Source: Thalassotalea loyana
GTDB lineage: Bacteria; Pseudomonadota; Gammaproteobacteria; Enterobacterales; Alteromonadaceae
Direction of reading: 5' to 3'
Assembly: GCF_030161435.1 (NCBI RefSeq)
Contig: NZ_BSSV01000001.1
Span: forward strand, 62,001 to 126,000
DNA: 64,000 bases
Below the pieces are notes generated by a model. It was not told the origin of the DNA, made no database searches, and saw only the letters and a list, made by a program, of their open reading frames with translations. The position numbers and the translations under genes were made by a program. Within the stretch, counting starts at the first letter, position 1, and each line of letters starts with the position of its first letter. Of the stretch, positions 35,647 through 44,236 are shown piece after piece.

Positions 35647-36911
35647 TTGGTCGTAACAGCTAACGCACCTTGGTTTTGATCGACTACCTTTCGAGCATTC
35701 TCGCCAAGCTCTTTTTGTTTTTGTGGAACCGTTAAAATCGTCATGACACGTTGCGCTAATTCGTCAGTATAAGCGTCAGAATCATTGCTTAGCTGAACGA
35801 TACCTTCACCTCGTCGCATGGTTTCCGTCACTTCTTTAAAATTTGACATGTTAGGACCAACGATAATCGGCTTGCAATAAAATGCTGGTTCTAGTGGGTT
35901 ATGGCCGCCTATTTGACTAAAACTGCCTCCCATTGTGACGACATCAGCGAGTGAAAAGGCTGCCATTAACTCCCCTAAACTATCCATCAACCAAATTTGG
36001 TGGGTTTGGCTTACGGGATTCTTCGTGCTTCGTCTTACTGTGTTAAACCTGCTTTCACATCGTTTTGCGATGTCATTAAATCGTTCTGGGTGTCGAGGAA
36101 CAAGGATCAGTAAACACTCAGGAGTCGATTGTAAAACTTGTTCAAAAGCCGAAAGTACAATGTCTTCGTCACCTGGGTGGGTACTTGCCACTAACCAAAT
36201 TGGTCGAGATGATTCGATATAGCTCGCCAGTTCTTTTTGTTTATCAATAATTTCAGAGGTTAATTTGATATCGTATTTTAAATTTCCAGAAACAGATGTC
36301 TTAGACGATGGTGAGCCCAGGCTGACAAAGTTTTCTTTGTTATCATGACTTTGACACAAAATATCATCAAATCGATTTAAACAAGGCGTGATAAGCCAGG
36401 TTAACTTTCGATAACTTTTCATCGACTTATTTGATAACCGAGCATTGATTAATTGTAGCTGCGTGCCACGTGAGTGTGCTTGAGCAATGATATTTGGCCA
36501 AAGCTCTGTTTCCATTACGATAAAACTCTTTGGCGAAAGCGCTTTCAAAAAAAGCAAACTAGAGATTGGATTATCAATCGGTAAATAACAGTGTTGAACG
36601 CGATCGCCAAAATGCTTAATAACTTGTTCAGAACCCGTTGGTGTAAAGGTTGTGAACGTTATTGGTACCGTCGGGTGAGTGATTAATAGCTCGGTAACCA
36701 AGGGTTTTAAGGCAAGCACTTCGCCGACACTTGATGCATGAATAATCAGACCACCTTTGAGAAACCCTTTAGGTACAATACCCAAACGCTCTAATAGGCG
36801 ATTTCGATATGCTTTGTGATTAATTGAACGGATAACCAAAGCAACAACCAATAATGGTGTTAGTAGAAGTAAGAGCAAGCGATAGCAAAGTAGGGCGAAA
36901 GCGTATTTCAA
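35622..36911 (-). CDS. waaA: 3-deoxy-D-manno-octulosonic acid transferase (Kdo transferase)
   Basis: This 429-residue inner-membrane-anchored GT-B enzyme adds Kdo to lipid IVA. It has an N-terminal membrane helix (about residues 5-26), HASSVGEVLALKPLV, ETELWPNII, and GGSFSQIGGHNPLEPA in the C-terminal nucleotide-binding half. Length is close to E. coli WaaA (425). The presence of kdkA in the same region suggests a phosphorylated Kdo core. Confidence 0.95.
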   Translation of the reverse strand: MKYAFALLCYRLLLLLLTPLLVVALVIRSINHKAYRNRLLERLGIVPKGFLKGGLIIHASSVGEVLALKPLVTELLITHPTVPITFTTFTPTGSEQVIKHFGDRVQHCYLPIDNPISSLLFLKALSPKSFIVMETELWPNIIAQAHSRGTQLQLINARLSNKSMKSYRKLTWLITPCLNRFDDILCQSHDNKENFVSLGSPSSKTSVSGNLKYDIKLTSEIIDKQKELASYIESSRPIWLVASTHPGDEDIVLSAFEQVLQSTPECLLILVPRHPERFNDIAKRCESRFNTVRRSTKNPVSQTHQIWLMDSLGELMAAFSLADVVTMGGSFSQIGGHNPLEPAFYCKPIIVGPNMSNFKEVTETMRRGEGIVQLSNDSDAYTDELAQRVMTILTVPQKQKELGENARKVVDQNQGALAVTTKKISQYLV

Positions 36912-37157
36912 AAAAAACTCGTAATGGATAAGTAGTTATATTGACAGTATAACGAAGTGAGGTATTGAGCAACAAGCGAGAAAATCTCTCGTAACTGCTC
37001 AACCATTTGCTATTATGGCGGTATTTGGAAAATATGCTTAACACCTACAGCGTTTTTGGCGGATTAAAGTCATTGCTCATTGCATGATCTTTTCTAACTT
37101 ATAGCGTAAAATTCGTTAAATCACGAATGTGTACAAATTATTAACAACGAGGCGGGT

Positions 37158-38351
37158 ATGTCATCGAATTTTTATCAGTTTTTACAAGGTCAAATCGATC
37201 AGGTAAAAGAAGAAGGTTTATATAAAGACGAACGTGTGATCACGACAGCTCAACAAGCAGCGATCGCCGTAAGTTCGGGTGAGCAAGTCATCAACTTTTG
37301 TGCTAACAACTATTTGGGGTTAGCTAATCACCCTTCACTCATCGAAGCAGCGAAAGCTGGTCTAGATGATCACGGTTTTGGGATGGCGTCGGTTCGTTTT
37401 ATCTGTGGTACACAAGATATTCATAAAACATTAGAGCAGAAGCTAAGTGACTTTCTAGGCATGGAAGATACGATTTTATATTCTTCGTGTTTTGATGCTA
37501 ATGCGGGTTTATTCGAAACCTTGCTGGGTCCAGAAGATGCAATCATTAGTGATGCACTCAATCATGCGTCAATTATTGACGGTGTTCGTCTGTGTAAAGC
37601 GAAACGTTTCCGATATGCAAACAATGACTTAGTAGAGCTAGAAGCCTGCCTTAAAGCAGCAGACGAAGCGGGCGCTCGTTTCAAATTGATTGCGACTGAT
37701 GGTGTCTTTTCGATGGATGGTGTGATTGCCAACTTAAAAGGCATTTGTGACCTTGCTGATAAATACAATGCTCTTGTTATGGTGGATGACTCACACGCTG
37801 TTGGGTTTGTCGGTGAGCAAGGCCGCGGTAGCCATGAATATTGTGAGGTCATGGGACGTGTCGATATTATTACCGGAACATTAGGTAAAGCAATGGGCGG
37901 TGCTTCAGGTGGCTATACTTCAGCAAAAAAAGAAATCGTTGAATGGTTACGTCAACGCTCGCGTCCATATTTATTCTCTAATTCTTTGGCGCCTGCAATC
38001 GTAAGTGCTTCGATCCGCGTGTTAGATTTATTGGCGCAAGGCGATGAGCTAAGAAAAACGCTTAAAGACAATGCACAATACTTTAGAACGGAAATGGAAT
38101 CAGTTGGCTTTACCTGTGCTGGTGCTGATCATGCCATCGTTCCTGTGATGTTGGGTGATGCAAAGGTGGCAAGTGAGATGGCTAATCGTCTGCTCGCCGA
38201 AGGTATCTATGTTATTGGCTTCTCTTTCCCTGTTGTGCCTAAAGGTCAAGCGCGCATCCGTACACAGATTTCAGCTGCTCACACAAAAGAGCAACTTGAT
38301 AAAGCTATTGAAGCCTTTACACGTATTGGTAAAGAGATGGGTGTTATTTAA
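37158..38351 (+). CDS. kbl: Glycine C-acetyltransferase (2-amino-3-ketobutyrate CoA ligase)
   Basis: This 397-residue PLP enzyme cleaves 2-amino-3-ketobutyrate with CoA to glycine and acetyl-CoA. The PLP lysine lies in [24 protein letters not shown] and [14 protein letters not shown] are typical. It is followed 68 bp later by tdh, forming the threonine degradation operon. GAGGCGG precedes the start. Confidence 0.97.
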   Translation: MSSNFYQFLQGQIDQVKEEGLYKDERVITTAQQAAIAVSSGEQVINFCANNYLGLANHPSLIEAAKAGLDDHGFGMASVRFICGTQDIHKTLEQKLSDFLGMEDTILYSSCFDANAGLFETLLGPEDAIISDALNHASIIDGVRLCKAKRFRYANNDLVELEACLKAADEAGARFKLIATDGVFSMDGVIANLKGICDLADKYNALVMVDDSHAVGFVGEQGRGSHEYCEVMGRVDIITGTLGKAMGGASGGYTSAKKEIVEWLRQRSRPYLFSNSLAPAIVSASIRVLDLLAQGDELRKTLKDNAQYFRTEMESVGFTCAGADHAIVPVMLGDAKVASEMANRLLAEGIYVIGFSFPVVPKGQARIRTQISAAHTKEQLDKAIEAFTRIGKEMGVI

Positions 38352-38419
38352 CACCAGATTTAGGCGATGTTATTGAGTTAATTTCGCCTTTAATTTGATT
38401 GAATTTTGAGATTAATGAC

Positions 38420-39454
38420 ATGAAATCATTAGCTAAATTACATGCCAAAGAAGGCATTTGGATGACTGACTCTCCAAAGCCTCAAATGGGGCACAACGAT
38501 TTATTAATTAAGATTAATAAAACCGCAATTTGTGGAACGGATATCCATATATATAACTGGGATGAGTGGTCACAAAAAACAATTCCTGTACCTATGGTTG
38601 TCGGTCATGAATATGCTGGCGTTGTTGTTGACATGGGGCAAGAAGTAAAAGGATTTAGCGTAGGCGATCGCGTTTCTGGTGAAGGTCATATTACCTGTGG
38701 TCATTGTCGAAATTGTCGTGCGGGTCGAACACATTTATGTCGTAACACCGTAGGTGTGGGCGTAGATCGCGAAGGCTCTTTTGCTGAGTACCTGGTTATT
38801 CCAGCGTTTAATGCGTTTAAATTACCTGATGAAATTTCAGATGAAATGGCGGCTATCTTTGACCCATTTGGTAATGCAGTACATACAGCGTTGTCATTTG
38901 ATTTAGTTGGTGAAGACGTGCTAATCACAGGTGCTGGACCAATTGGTATCATGGCGGCCGCAGTCGCTAAGCACGTTGGTGCTAGACACGTTGTTATTAC
39001 CGATGTAAACGAGTATAGACTTGAGCTTGCCAGAAAAATGGGTGTAACTCGTGCAGTCAATGTGAGTAAAGAAAAGTTATCTGATGTCATGGCTGAACTT
39101 GCAATGACTGAAGGCTTTGATGTCGGCTTAGAAATGTCAGGCGTGCCAATGGCTTTTACTGACATGCTTGAAAACACGAATCATGGTGGCAAGATCGCGA
39201 TGCTAGGTATTCCAGGTAATGACATGGCGATTGATTGGAGTAAAGTTATCTTCAAAGGCCTAACGATTAAAGGAATCTATGGTCGAGAGATGTTTGAGAC
39301 TTGGTATAAAATGGCAAGCTTAATTCAATCAGGGTTAGATTTATCACCGATTATTACTCATCATTTTGATATTGATGATTTCCAAAAAGGCTTTGATGTT
39401 ATGCGTTCTGGTCAATCTGGTAAGGTTATTTTGGACTGGACTAAAAACAACTAA
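38420..39454 (+). CDS. tdh: L-threonine 3-dehydrogenase
   Basis: This 344-residue zinc alcohol dehydrogenase family enzyme oxidises threonine to 2-amino-3-ketobutyrate for Kbl. The catalytic zinc site is in [13 protein letters not shown] and GHEYAG, the structural zinc cysteines in [15 protein letters not shown], and the NAD site is [10 protein letters not shown]. The ATG at 38420 matches the family start; a TTG 21 bases upstream is possible but unlikely. Confidence 0.97.
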   Translation: MKSLAKLHAKEGIWMTDSPKPQMGHNDLLIKINKTAICGTDIHIYNWDEWSQKTIPVPMVVGHEYAGVVVDMGQEVKGFSVGDRVSGEGHITCGHCRNCRAGRTHLCRNTVGVGVDREGSFAEYLVIPAFNAFKLPDEISDEMAAIFDPFGNAVHTALSFDLVGEDVLITGAGPIGIMAAAVAKHVGARHVVITDVNEYRLELARKMGVTRAVNVSKEKLSDVMAELAMTEGFDVGLEMSGVPMAFTDMLENTNHGGKIAMLGIPGNDMAIDWSKVIFKGLTIKGIYGREMFETWYKMASLIQSGLDLSPIITHHFDIDDFQKGFDVMRSGQSGKVILDWTKNN

Positions 39455-39485
39455 TTAATTCGTAAAAAGTTGTTATAAAATACAC

Positions 39486-39511
39486 AAAAAGGGAGCTATG
39501 CTCCCTTTTTT
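39486..39511 (+). terminator. Terminator after tdh
   Basis: The 6-bp stem GGGAGC/GCTCCC with a TAT loop lies between five A and six T residues, 32 bases after the tdh stop. Confidence 0.9.
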
Positions 39512-39550
39512 AATATAATGTTTACGTGATTTTTATTTTAAAGGTGAGCT

Positions 39551-39886
39551 ATGTCGTCTAATTCTGTTGACGCTTTTAAACATATTACTGCTAATGAGCT
39601 AATCCAACGTATTGAGCGTGAGGACGTAATAATCGTCGATATCAGAGACCCTAATGCTTTTGCATCGGGTCGTATCATGGGGGCTGCACATTTAACGAAT
39701 GATAATTTAGGTGATTTTATTCGTGAAGCTGACTTGGATGCTCCAACTGTTGTCTGCTGTTATCATGGTATTTCGAGCCAACAAGCTGCTCAATTTCTTG
39801 CTAGTCAAGATTTTAGTGATGTTTATTCATTAGATGGTGGCTTTGAAGTATGGAATACCATGTATCCTGAAAAAGTGGAGCGTTAA
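39551..39886 (+). CDS. glpE: Thiosulfate sulfurtransferase GlpE (single-domain rhodanese)
   Basis: This 111-residue rhodanese domain has the active-site loop CCYHGISS (persulfide cysteine before YHG) and IVDIRDPNAFASGRI near the N-terminus. Length is that of GlpE. The stop overlaps the glpG start by one base (TAATG), so the pair is coupled, as in E. coli. Confidence 0.95.
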   Translation: MSSNSVDAFKHITANELIQRIEREDVIIVDIRDPNAFASGRIMGAAHLTNDNLGDFIREADLDAPTVVCCYHGISSQQAAQFLASQDFSDVYSLDGGFEVWNTMYPEKVER

Positions 39887-40749
39887 TGCTAGAGCAGAAC
39901 CTTGTGCCTCTCGTTGAGGTCTATCAACAAAATATTGCATTGATCTTTAGTGACTTTTTGAAAAGTCAGAATATGGCTTCTGACGTTAAACAAACAGATA
40001 AAGGTTATGTGATTTTGTGTGAAGAGACGTCTGTAGAGCACGCCAAAGCGTTATTCGAAGAGTTTGTTCAAAATCCTCAGCACAAGCGATATCAAAATGC
40101 TGCATGGAGCCAAGGTCAAGTTACTGAACTCGATAATTCACAGGACAATTTGTTTGTTACGTTCAAGCAGAACTTTTTAGCTCATGCGGGCCCTGTTACG
40201 TTAGTCATTTTTATCGCTTGTTGGTTAATTTATGGTTCTAGCGTTTTAGGTTTTGCGATGGATATGTTTAATAGCTTAAAGTTTTATACTAGCTTTTCAA
40301 TTGAACAGGTTATGAGCCAACCACATCGCTTACTAACCCCTGCACTGTTTCACTTCTCTCTTGTTCATATCGCCTTCAATACGATGTGGTGGTGGCAACT
40401 CGGTGGGGCAATTGAAAAAGAGCAGGGAGTCAAACAACTGTTGGTGGTCTTCTTTGTTAGTGCACTTGTTTCGAACGTGAGTCAATATCTGGTGTCAGGC
40501 CCTAATTTTGGTGGTTTGTCAGGTGTAGTCTATGCGGTTGTCGGTTATGTTTGGTTTATGGGCTATTTAATGCCTAATAAAGGTTTATATCTATCGAAAC
40601 CTGTTATTGGCATGTTATTAATTTGGCTGGTTTTAGGGTTTGTTGACTTGTTACCTGTCAATGTTGCAAATACTGCACATTTAACTGGGCTGATCAGTGG
40701 CTGTGCGTTAGCTCTGCTCTATTCGTTTCGACACAAAAAAAGGCAGTGA
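39886..40749 (+). CDS. glpG: Rhomboid intramembrane serine protease GlpG
   Basis: This 287-residue protein has a soluble N-terminal domain (about residues 1-95) and a six-helix rhomboid core. The catalytic Ser is in GGLSGVVYAVVGY and the His in NTAHLTGLISG; HFSLVHIAFNTMWWW holds the conserved His/Asn of the oxyanion region. The protein cleaves membrane helices in the inner membrane. Confidence 0.95.
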   Translation: MLEQNLVPLVEVYQQNIALIFSDFLKSQNMASDVKQTDKGYVILCEETSVEHAKALFEEFVQNPQHKRYQNAAWSQGQVTELDNSQDNLFVTFKQNFLAHAGPVTLVIFIACWLIYGSSVLGFAMDMFNSLKFYTSFSIEQVMSQPHRLLTPALFHFSLVHIAFNTMWWWQLGGAIEKEQGVKQLLVVFFVSALVSNVSQYLVSGPNFGGLSGVVYAVVGYVWFMGYLMPNKGLYLSKPVIGMLLIWLVLGFVDLLPVNVANTAHLTGLISGCALALLYSFRHKKRQ

Positions 40750-40762
40750 TGACTGCCTTTTC
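40735..40762. terminator. Bidirectional terminator between glpG and the FliL-like gene
   Basis: The 7-bp stem AGGCAGT/ACTGCCT with a 4-nt loop has an A tract on the left and TTTTCT on the right. The glpG stop codon lies in the hairpin. Confidence 0.8.
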
Positions 40763-40778
40763 TACTATATAACATCTA

Positions 40779-41159
40779 TTAATTGTCTAACCATTGAGTA
40801 AACAGTAACTTTTTCACTAAAGGCTGCCCTGTTTCTTTGGTCAAAAGCTCTTTGACTCTATCTTCACAAAGCTTTTGTATTTCGGTGCGTCCACGAATCG
40901 ATTTAATTTTTTCTTCCGGTTGCTGTCCGATCACCGTAATAATGGCATCGCGCAATAAAGGAGAATGATGCTCAACAACCTCTAGATTTGAAGTACCTTC
41001 AATCATTAATTCGACGGTGAGACGAACAAAGCCCATTTTCTTCTGTGTCGATACGTAGTTCGTCACAATATCTGGCTCGAAGCCATAGTAAGCGTACTCA
41101 GCAGCTTTTGCTGATGTGAGGCAAGATAGCAATAACAAACAAGAAATCAGTTTTTTCAT
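40779..41159 (-). CDS. FliL-like periplasmic protein
   Basis: This 126-residue protein has a signal peptide (cut near AKAAE, about residue 20) and a domain with the FliL pattern (VRLTVELMIEG, HSPLLRDAIITVIGQQ, then RVKELL). Classical FliL is anchored by a membrane helix in the flagellar basal body; this one looks exported and has no flagellar gene beside it. A similar orphan near glpG occurs, as I recall, in related genera. Confidence 0.75.
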   Translation of the reverse strand: MKKLISCLLLLSCLTSAKAAEYAYYGFEPDIVTNYVSTQKKMGFVRLTVELMIEGTSNLEVVEHHSPLLRDAIITVIGQQPEEKIKSIRGRTEIQKLCEDRVKELLTKETGQPLVKKLLFTQWLDN

Positions 41160-41272
41160 AATCTAAGAAACTTTATTACTTATACATTAATAATGTGAAT
41201 CATAACTCGAATTAATGCAATGGTCAGGCATTATTTCGTTTAGTGCGTTTTAAAGCTATCGGCAAAGAACGG

Positions 41273-42628
41273 TTATGCATTAGCCAAATTGCGCATCCAT
41301 TTTTTCTGCAGTACACGCCACATAAACAAAAATGCTTTTGTTACCTCTTCGGAGTAAGTTGCTAGTGCAACCCAAAATAATGGGAGTTGCAGGACAAACG
41401 CACAATAATAAGTTAATGGAATACTCACAATCCACATGCCTATGATATCGATATATAAACATGCCTTTGTTTCACCACCTGCGCGCAGCACGCCCATGGC
41501 TGAGGTCATATTCGTGATTTTTATCCATGCACCGAGGCCAATAATGAGAAATACATCACTGGCTAAATCTAATGTAGGGGCTGGCAAATCGGCGAATGGG
41601 ATAAAAACCCAGTGCTTTGCTGAGTATAGTATTGCACCTAAGAGCAATCCGACAATTGGAGCTAAAAAGATAAAGCTGCGTGCCGTAGACCAAGCTTCGT
41701 CATATTTATCGGCCCCAAGGTTTTGGCCAACCATGATTGCACAAGCACTGGCAAAACCAAAAAATAAAGAGATGTACATGCCTTCAATCGGTGAGAGTAA
41801 ACTCATGACGGCAAGTTCCTTTGTGCCCATTTGCCCGTATATGAGCTGGTAAACAAAGGTACCTAAAGACCATACACCGAAGCTAAACATCATTGGCCAT
41901 ACAATTTTGAGTAATTTCCACCAAGGACTGCGCTTTGCAAGAAGCTTGATGTCTTCACGATGGGGGATAATAGGGTGCAGCGCGCGTATTAGGACATAAA
42001 GGAACAAAGCCAAATGAATACCGCGAGAAATCGTCGTCGCTAAGGCTGCGCCGTCAACACCTAGCGCTTCGACACCTAGGCCACCATTAATCAACCAATA
42101 GTTCAGAACAATATTGATCGCTATCGCTATAGTGCTCAATATCATAGGTAATCGAACTTGATTAATACTGCGCAATGCATTTTCTAAGACCATAATGACT
42201 GCAACAAGGCACAAACTTGGCATCGTTATCCATAAATAACTTTCACCTAATCCAATAACTTGTTGATCGCTACTGCCTATTGCAATGACATCGTCGGCTA
42301 AATAAAAGAATGCAAAGACAATGGGCAGCATGGCAATAACGCCAATTAATGAACCCATTAATACTGTTCGGCGAATTTTTTCGTGCTGTTGAGCCCCCCA
42401 GTACTGAGCGACCAAAATGCCAACACCCCAACTTAGTCCCATAATAACCACTAGGACAACGAATTGAATTCTGTTGCCTAAACCCACAGCAGCAACAGCC
42501 GCGTCACCTAAATGGCTGACCATCATAACATCGACCATACCCAACAATGTCACTAACGTGTTTTGTAATGAAATAGGCCAAGCAAGCTTAAAGCTTGCCT
42601 TAAGTGAACTGGTATTTAACCAAGACAT
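41273..42628 (-). CDS. MATE family multidrug efflux transporter
   Basis: This 451-residue protein has about twelve membrane helices in two similar halves. The N-terminal half shows PISLQNTLVTLLGMVDVMMVSHLG and the GLSWGVGILVAQYWGA region typical of MATE (NorM/DinF-type) cation-coupled drug exporters. Its substrate is unknown. It stands alone, divergent from ubiC. Confidence 0.9.
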   Translation of the reverse strand: MSWLNTSSLKASFKLAWPISLQNTLVTLLGMVDVMMVSHLGDAAVAAVGLGNRIQFVVLVVIMGLSWGVGILVAQYWGAQQHEKIRRTVLMGSLIGVIAMLPIVFAFFYLADDVIAIGSSDQQVIGLGESYLWITMPSLCLVAVIMVLENALRSINQVRLPMILSTIAIAINIVLNYWLINGGLGVEALGVDGAALATTISRGIHLALFLYVLIRALHPIIPHREDIKLLAKRSPWWKLLKIVWPMMFSFGVWSLGTFVYQLIYGQMGTKELAVMSLLSPIEGMYISLFFGFASACAIMVGQNLGADKYDEAWSTARSFIFLAPIVGLLLGAILYSAKHWVFIPFADLPAPTLDLASDVFLIIGLGAWIKITNMTSAMGVLRAGGETKACLYIDIIGMWIVSIPLTYYCAFVLQLPLFWVALATYSEEVTKAFLFMWRVLQKKWMRNLANA

Positions 42629-42735
42629 GTGAGGGAGAGACTCCAGAAAAATTCAATTAATATCGTTAACGACGTCATAGACTCAAAATTTCAGGCTGTT
42701 ATTATACGCGCTAGATAAAATTATTGTTGCCGAAT

Positions 42736-43302
42736 ATGAGTAGTTTACAACACTTATTCCCGATTAACCTAAGTGCCGATTGGCAAAACCAGGTACCTGA
42801 AGGGGTGAATACGTATGTCAAAGACTGGTTGCTAGATGAGAGTTCATTAACCGCGAGGTTAAAAGCGAATGCTCGCGAATTTCGTTTAGAAGTTTTAGGC
42901 CAGCAAATTACGTATTGTTCGGAACAAGAAGCGTGTATTTATGTGAAGGCAGGTGAACGAGTGTTAGCGCGGGAAGTCGTGTTATTTTGTGACGATGTGC
43001 CGCAAGTGTTTGCCAGAAGCCTGCTACCGTTAACGAGTTTAACGGGTGAGCAAAAAGCATTGGCTGAGTTAGGTGAGCAACCATTGGGGCAAGTTATTTT
43101 TAATTCTCCGCTATTACAACGAAAAGCGCTTCAAGTTGCTGAGTTCTCTGAGGCAAGTAACATGCATTCACTCAACGTGGCACTTAACATTGACAGTGAG
43201 CAGTCATACTGGGGTAGACGTTCTACCTTCTTGATCGATGATAAGCCTATATTAGTCGCAGAAGTTTTTTTACCTGGTGCGTTAGCGTATCAGCAGGGTT
43301 AG
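42736..43302 (+). CDS. ubiC: Chorismate lyase
   Basis: This 188-residue protein converts chorismate to 4-hydroxybenzoate, the first step of ubiquinone synthesis. It shows the UbiC patterns LLDESSLTARLK, REVVLFCDD and the C-terminal YWGRRSTFLIDDKPILVAEVFLP. The ATG at 42736 is chosen over a TTG four codons upstream. ubiA follows after nine bases. Confidence 0.93.
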   Translation: MSSLQHLFPINLSADWQNQVPEGVNTYVKDWLLDESSLTARLKANAREFRLEVLGQQITYCSEQEACIYVKAGERVLAREVVLFCDDVPQVFARSLLPLTSLTGEQKALAELGEQPLGQVIFNSPLLQRKALQVAEFSEASNMHSLNVALNIDSEQSYWGRRSTFLIDDKPILVAEVFLPGALAYQQG

Positions 43303-43311
43303 TGATATTTA

Positions 43312-44175
43312 ATGAACGCTACATTTTCACAACGTTTGCAGGGCATAGTTCAGATAACACGTATGGATAAGCCAATTGGCACCTATTTGTTATTGTGGCC
43401 CACATATTGGGCGCTTTGGGTTGCATCAGAAGGCTTTCCTACCTTACATCTTTTATTTGTGTTTACACTCGGCGTTTTCTTAATGCGAAGTGCTGGCTGT
43501 GTGATTAACGATTTTGCTGATCGCAAAGTCGATGGTGAAGTAAAGCGGACAAGCCAACGTCCATTGGTGACAGGAATAATAACGCCGGAACAAGCGATTA
43601 TTTTATTCGTCTGCTTGCTGTCAGCGGCATTTGGCCTAGTAACCTCCTTGTCGTTTTATACTATTCAGCTTTCGGTTGTTGCCGTCTTTTTAGCGACACT
43701 TTATCCCTTTATGAAGCGATACACGAATTTCCCTCAAGTCGTTCTTGGAGCAGCTTTTAGCTGGGGTATGATTATGGCCTTTGCTCAAGTTATGGGATAC
43801 ATACCGACAGGCGCATGGTTTTTATTTTTTGCCAATTTGGCTTGGACAGTCGCGTACGACACTATGTATGCCATGGTTGATCGCGATGACGACTTGCGTA
43901 TTGGGGTTAAGTCTACTGCGATATTGTTTGGTGATAATGATAAGAAAATCATTGGTTTGTTACAGCTAGTCACTCTAGGTTTACTATTCAGTGCAGGCGA
44001 ACTTTTTGCCCTTGGATGGCCATTTCACTTGAGCCTCATTATCTCTGCTGGATTCTTCTGCTATCAACAAATGCTCATCGTAGATAGAGATCGTGAAAAG
44101 TGCTTCAAAGCCTTTTTGAATAACCATTATGTTGGCATGATCATCTTTATCGCTTTGCTCATCGAATATTTTTAA
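43312..44175 (+). CDS. ubiA: 4-hydroxybenzoate octaprenyltransferase
   Basis: This 287-residue membrane prenyltransferase has the two Asp-rich motifs NDFADRKVD and the later YDTMYAMVDRDDD, and eight or nine membrane helices. It attaches the polyprenyl tail to 4-hydroxybenzoate. The ubiC-ubiA-plsB arrangement, with plsB convergent, matches E. coli. Confidence 0.96.
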   Translation: MNATFSQRLQGIVQITRMDKPIGTYLLLWPTYWALWVASEGFPTLHLLFVFTLGVFLMRSAGCVINDFADRKVDGEVKRTSQRPLVTGIITPEQAIILFVCLLSAAFGLVTSLSFYTIQLSVVAVFLATLYPFMKRYTNFPQVVLGAAFSWGMIMAFAQVMGYIPTGAWFLFFANLAWTVAYDTMYAMVDRDDDLRIGVKSTAILFGDNDKKIIGLLQLVTLGLLFSAGELFALGWPFHLSLIISAGFFCYQQMLIVDRDREKCFKAFLNNHYVGMIIFIALLIEYF

Positions 44176-44206
44176 TCTCCCCACCGTTGTTTAGAATTCG
44201 TTCATC

Positions 44207-44234
44207 AAAAAAGCCAGCAAAAGCTGGCTTTCTA
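44207..44234. terminator. Bidirectional terminator between ubiA and plsB
   Basis: The 6-bp stem GCCAGC/GCTGGC with an AAAA loop lies between six A residues and TTTCTATTTT, between convergent genes. Confidence 0.85.
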
Positions 44235-44236
44235 TT

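Noticed and set aside
36912-37157. Possible small gene between waaA and kbl
   Set aside because: No frame has both a start with ribosome site and reasonable length; it is probably the divergent promoter region.
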